Assembly (NCBI RefSeq): GCF_020829595.1 | Contig: NZ_JAIVFW010000021.1 | Span: forward strand, 41,551-105,550 | DNA length: 64,000 nucleotides | Reading direction: 5' to 3' | Source: Nostoc sp. CHAB 5844 | GTDB taxonomy: Bacteria > Cyanobacteriota > Cyanobacteriia > Cyanobacteriales > Nostocaceae | In this document: positions 63,132 through 64,000 of the stretch, in pieces | Layout: every line of letters starts with the position of its first letter | How positions within the stretch are numbered: position 1 is the stretch's first letter | The notes under the pieces: model-generated | Database searches by the model: none | The model's input: the letters and a program-made list of their open reading frames with translations, nothing else | What the model was told of the DNA's origin: nothing | Program-made: the position numbers and the translations under genes

Positions 63132-63326
63132 TTAGCTAAATAACCGACGTTCTAAGTAATAAACCTGATGTGTATTACTGATGTATTCGCTGGTTTTCGC
63201 CTGAGCTAACTGAGCATTTTTAAATTTGATTGCTTCTACTTCAGTTTGTTTAGAAGTAAGAGAGGCTTTTTCTAATGGAAACTTTCGTTGATTCCAGTGC
63301 CTATCAGTTAGTTGGATGTAGAACAT
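63132..63326 (-). CDS. Small hypothetical protein in the tRNA-array leader
   Basis: A 64-residue basic, Gln/Lys-rich protein (MFYIQLTDRHWNQRKFPLEK, LTSKQTEVEAIKFKNAQLAQ). The ATG at 63326 has AAAGG about eight bases upstream on the minus strand and a sigma70-like promoter 45-75 bases upstream. It is not recognised. It is the only protein gene between promoter and tRNA array, so it would be cotranscribed with them. Confidence 0.55.
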   Translation of the reverse strand: MFYIQLTDRHWNQRKFPLEKASLTSKQTEVEAIKFKNAQLAQAKTSEYISNTHQVYYLERRLFS

Positions 63327-63370
63327 GACTTTTACCTTTAGGAAGCTTTGTCTTTCGCCTCACTACAAGT

Positions 63371-63400
63371 ATACTACAAAAATACTACAAAAAATGTCAA
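63371..63400 (-). promoter_or_regulatory. Sigma70-like promoter with three phased ACTACAA boxes
   Basis: Minus strand: -35 TTGACA (63400-63395), 18-base spacer, -10 TAGTAT (63376-63371). On the plus strand ACTACAA occurs at 63363, 63374 and 63385, exactly 11 bases apart and overlapping -10 and spacer, so a repressor or activator could bind one helix face. It would drive the 64-aa ORF and the tRNA array. Confidence 0.7.
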
Positions 63401-63522
63401 GGGGTTGGGAAAAAATTTTTGGAAAATCGCTGAAACTCCTAAATTACTGGTTTGTAGCTTATTAAGCTTCCTAAAAAGTAAAACTACAAGCTTATGATTG
63501 GCTGAATATTTTGGAACCTGAT

Positions 63523-63865
63523 GTGACAGATAAAAACTTCAAGCGACCAAGGATATTTAGTGTTGTCGCGATCGCCTACTTTGTAACAGCCTGTAGTACG
63601 CTCTCACAATTAAGTATTCACCAGCCAATCAGCAAACTCTTAGCAGCAAAAGTTCTAGATAGTTTGATCAAAAGCCAAGAAGGAAATTGACCGCACATCT
63701 GACTTGATTTATCAAACTACAGGAGTCAAAACAACTTTATTTCGACCTCCTGGCGGCTTTTTAAACAACGGATTAGCTGCTTATGCGAAAAGTCAGAAAT
63801 ACTCTGTAGTTATGTGATCTTTGACATCAGCCGATACTGATCCTCAGGCCAAACCCCAAGCATAA
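63523..63865 (+). pseudogene. Polysaccharide deacetylase, decayed
   Basis: A GTG at 63523 opens a lipoprotein-like N-terminus (FSVVAIAYFVTAC, Cys in a lipobox) that stops at 63688. In another frame (63692 on) TTGVKTTLFRPPGGFLNNGLAAYAKSQKYSVVM follows, the RPPGG motif of NodB-type deacetylases, then TGA (63815) in place of the expected Trp, then SLTSADTDPQA. The middle, with the metal-binding motif, is deleted. Confidence 0.75.
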
Positions 63866-63934
63866 GTAAATAATAGACTTCTTGCAAAAGTCCCCAGTGA
63901 GATGAGATAAGTAGGAGAGAGTGGAGTGACATGT

Positions 63935-64000
63935 ATGACCTACGAACAGGTAAAAAACCTGAAGTCTTCTGACTTCAAACGCTTGTGTGGCGTTCGTCCA
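63935..64000 (+). CDS. IS transposase, N-terminal start (runs off the window)
   Basis: The first 22 codons are MTYEQVKNLKSSDFKRLCGV and RP, the N-terminus of a transposase common in Nostoc-type genomes (IS5-like, with an N-terminal HTH). A GGAG lies about ten bases upstream. The probable IS left end is near 63878 (GACTTCTTGCAAAAGTC, an imperfect palindrome). The right end lies outside the window. Confidence 0.75.
   Translation, partial: MTYEQVKNLKSSDFKRLCGVRP

Overview
The window looks like chromosome of a filamentous, probably heterocyst-forming cyanobacterium (Nostocales, Nostoc/Anabaena-like). The grounds are: many HIP1 octamers (GCGATCGC); cyanobacterial families (Ycf35/DUF1257, Ycf46, COP23, SqdB/SqdX, CyaB-type cyclase, POTRA-rich Omp85); the block purC-bamA-lpxC-fabZ-lpxA-lpxB; abundant 7-bp tandem repeats; and MITE-like palindromic repeats. 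No CRISPR array or rRNA was seen.

Layout. 1-614: 3' end of an outer-membrane porin, then a MITE-like element with a 10-bp target duplication. 1280-5650: phosphate uptake operon pstS-pstC-pstA-pstB (minus strand) with a Pho-box candidate. 5761-12000: CruG-like glycosyltransferase, RNase HI with a C-terminal extension, a PAS histidine kinase and a rhomboid lacking both catalytic residues. 12050-26563: signalling-rich region with a Ser/Thr kinase-TPR protein, remnants of a NarX/NarL pair surrounding two divergent nuclease-fold paralogs, a REC-OmpR-HPt-REC-REC-GGDEF protein, a PAS protein, two hybrid histidine kinases and a response regulator. 26775-33531: aldehyde dehydrogenase, cyclase-family protein, a DUF433 antitoxin with a frameshifted toxin, COP23 protein, M48 protease and a Fur-family regulator. 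33710-40225: a DgcN/DgcA-like pair, Nudix hydrolase, a DUF6888/DUF6887 pair whose first gene has an early stop, a cupin, and Ycf35-Ycf46.

40494-45127: sulfolipid genes sqdB and sqdX, separated by a decayed Uma2 gene and a MazEF-type module. 45333-47972: GAF-GAF-PAS adenylate cyclase. 49056-56368: purC and the outer-membrane/lipid A block. 56549-57796: orphan C5-cytosine methyltransferase. 57841-60573: membrane protein and TPR protein.

60588-62948: the most striking region, a minus-strand array of 23 tRNA genes plus one tRNA-like remnant in about 2.4 kb. It covers 15 amino acids and has five leucine anticodons, all with short variable loops. Eight genes encode their CCA end. A sigma70-like promoter carrying three 11-bp-phased ACTACAA boxes lies upstream, in front of a 64-aa ORF. 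Beyond it are a decayed polysaccharide deacetylase gene and the start of an IS transposase. The array resembles the mobile-element tRNA clusters known from cyanobacteria (for example on an Anabaena plasmid) and probably came in by transfer.

How the genes work together: PstSCAB imports phosphate. SqdB and SqdX make the sulfolipid that replaces phospholipid when phosphate is scarce, so both ends of phosphate economy are present. The Omp85/Lpx block builds the outer membrane into which the porin inserts. All functions are inferred from sequence recognition alone; no database search was run.
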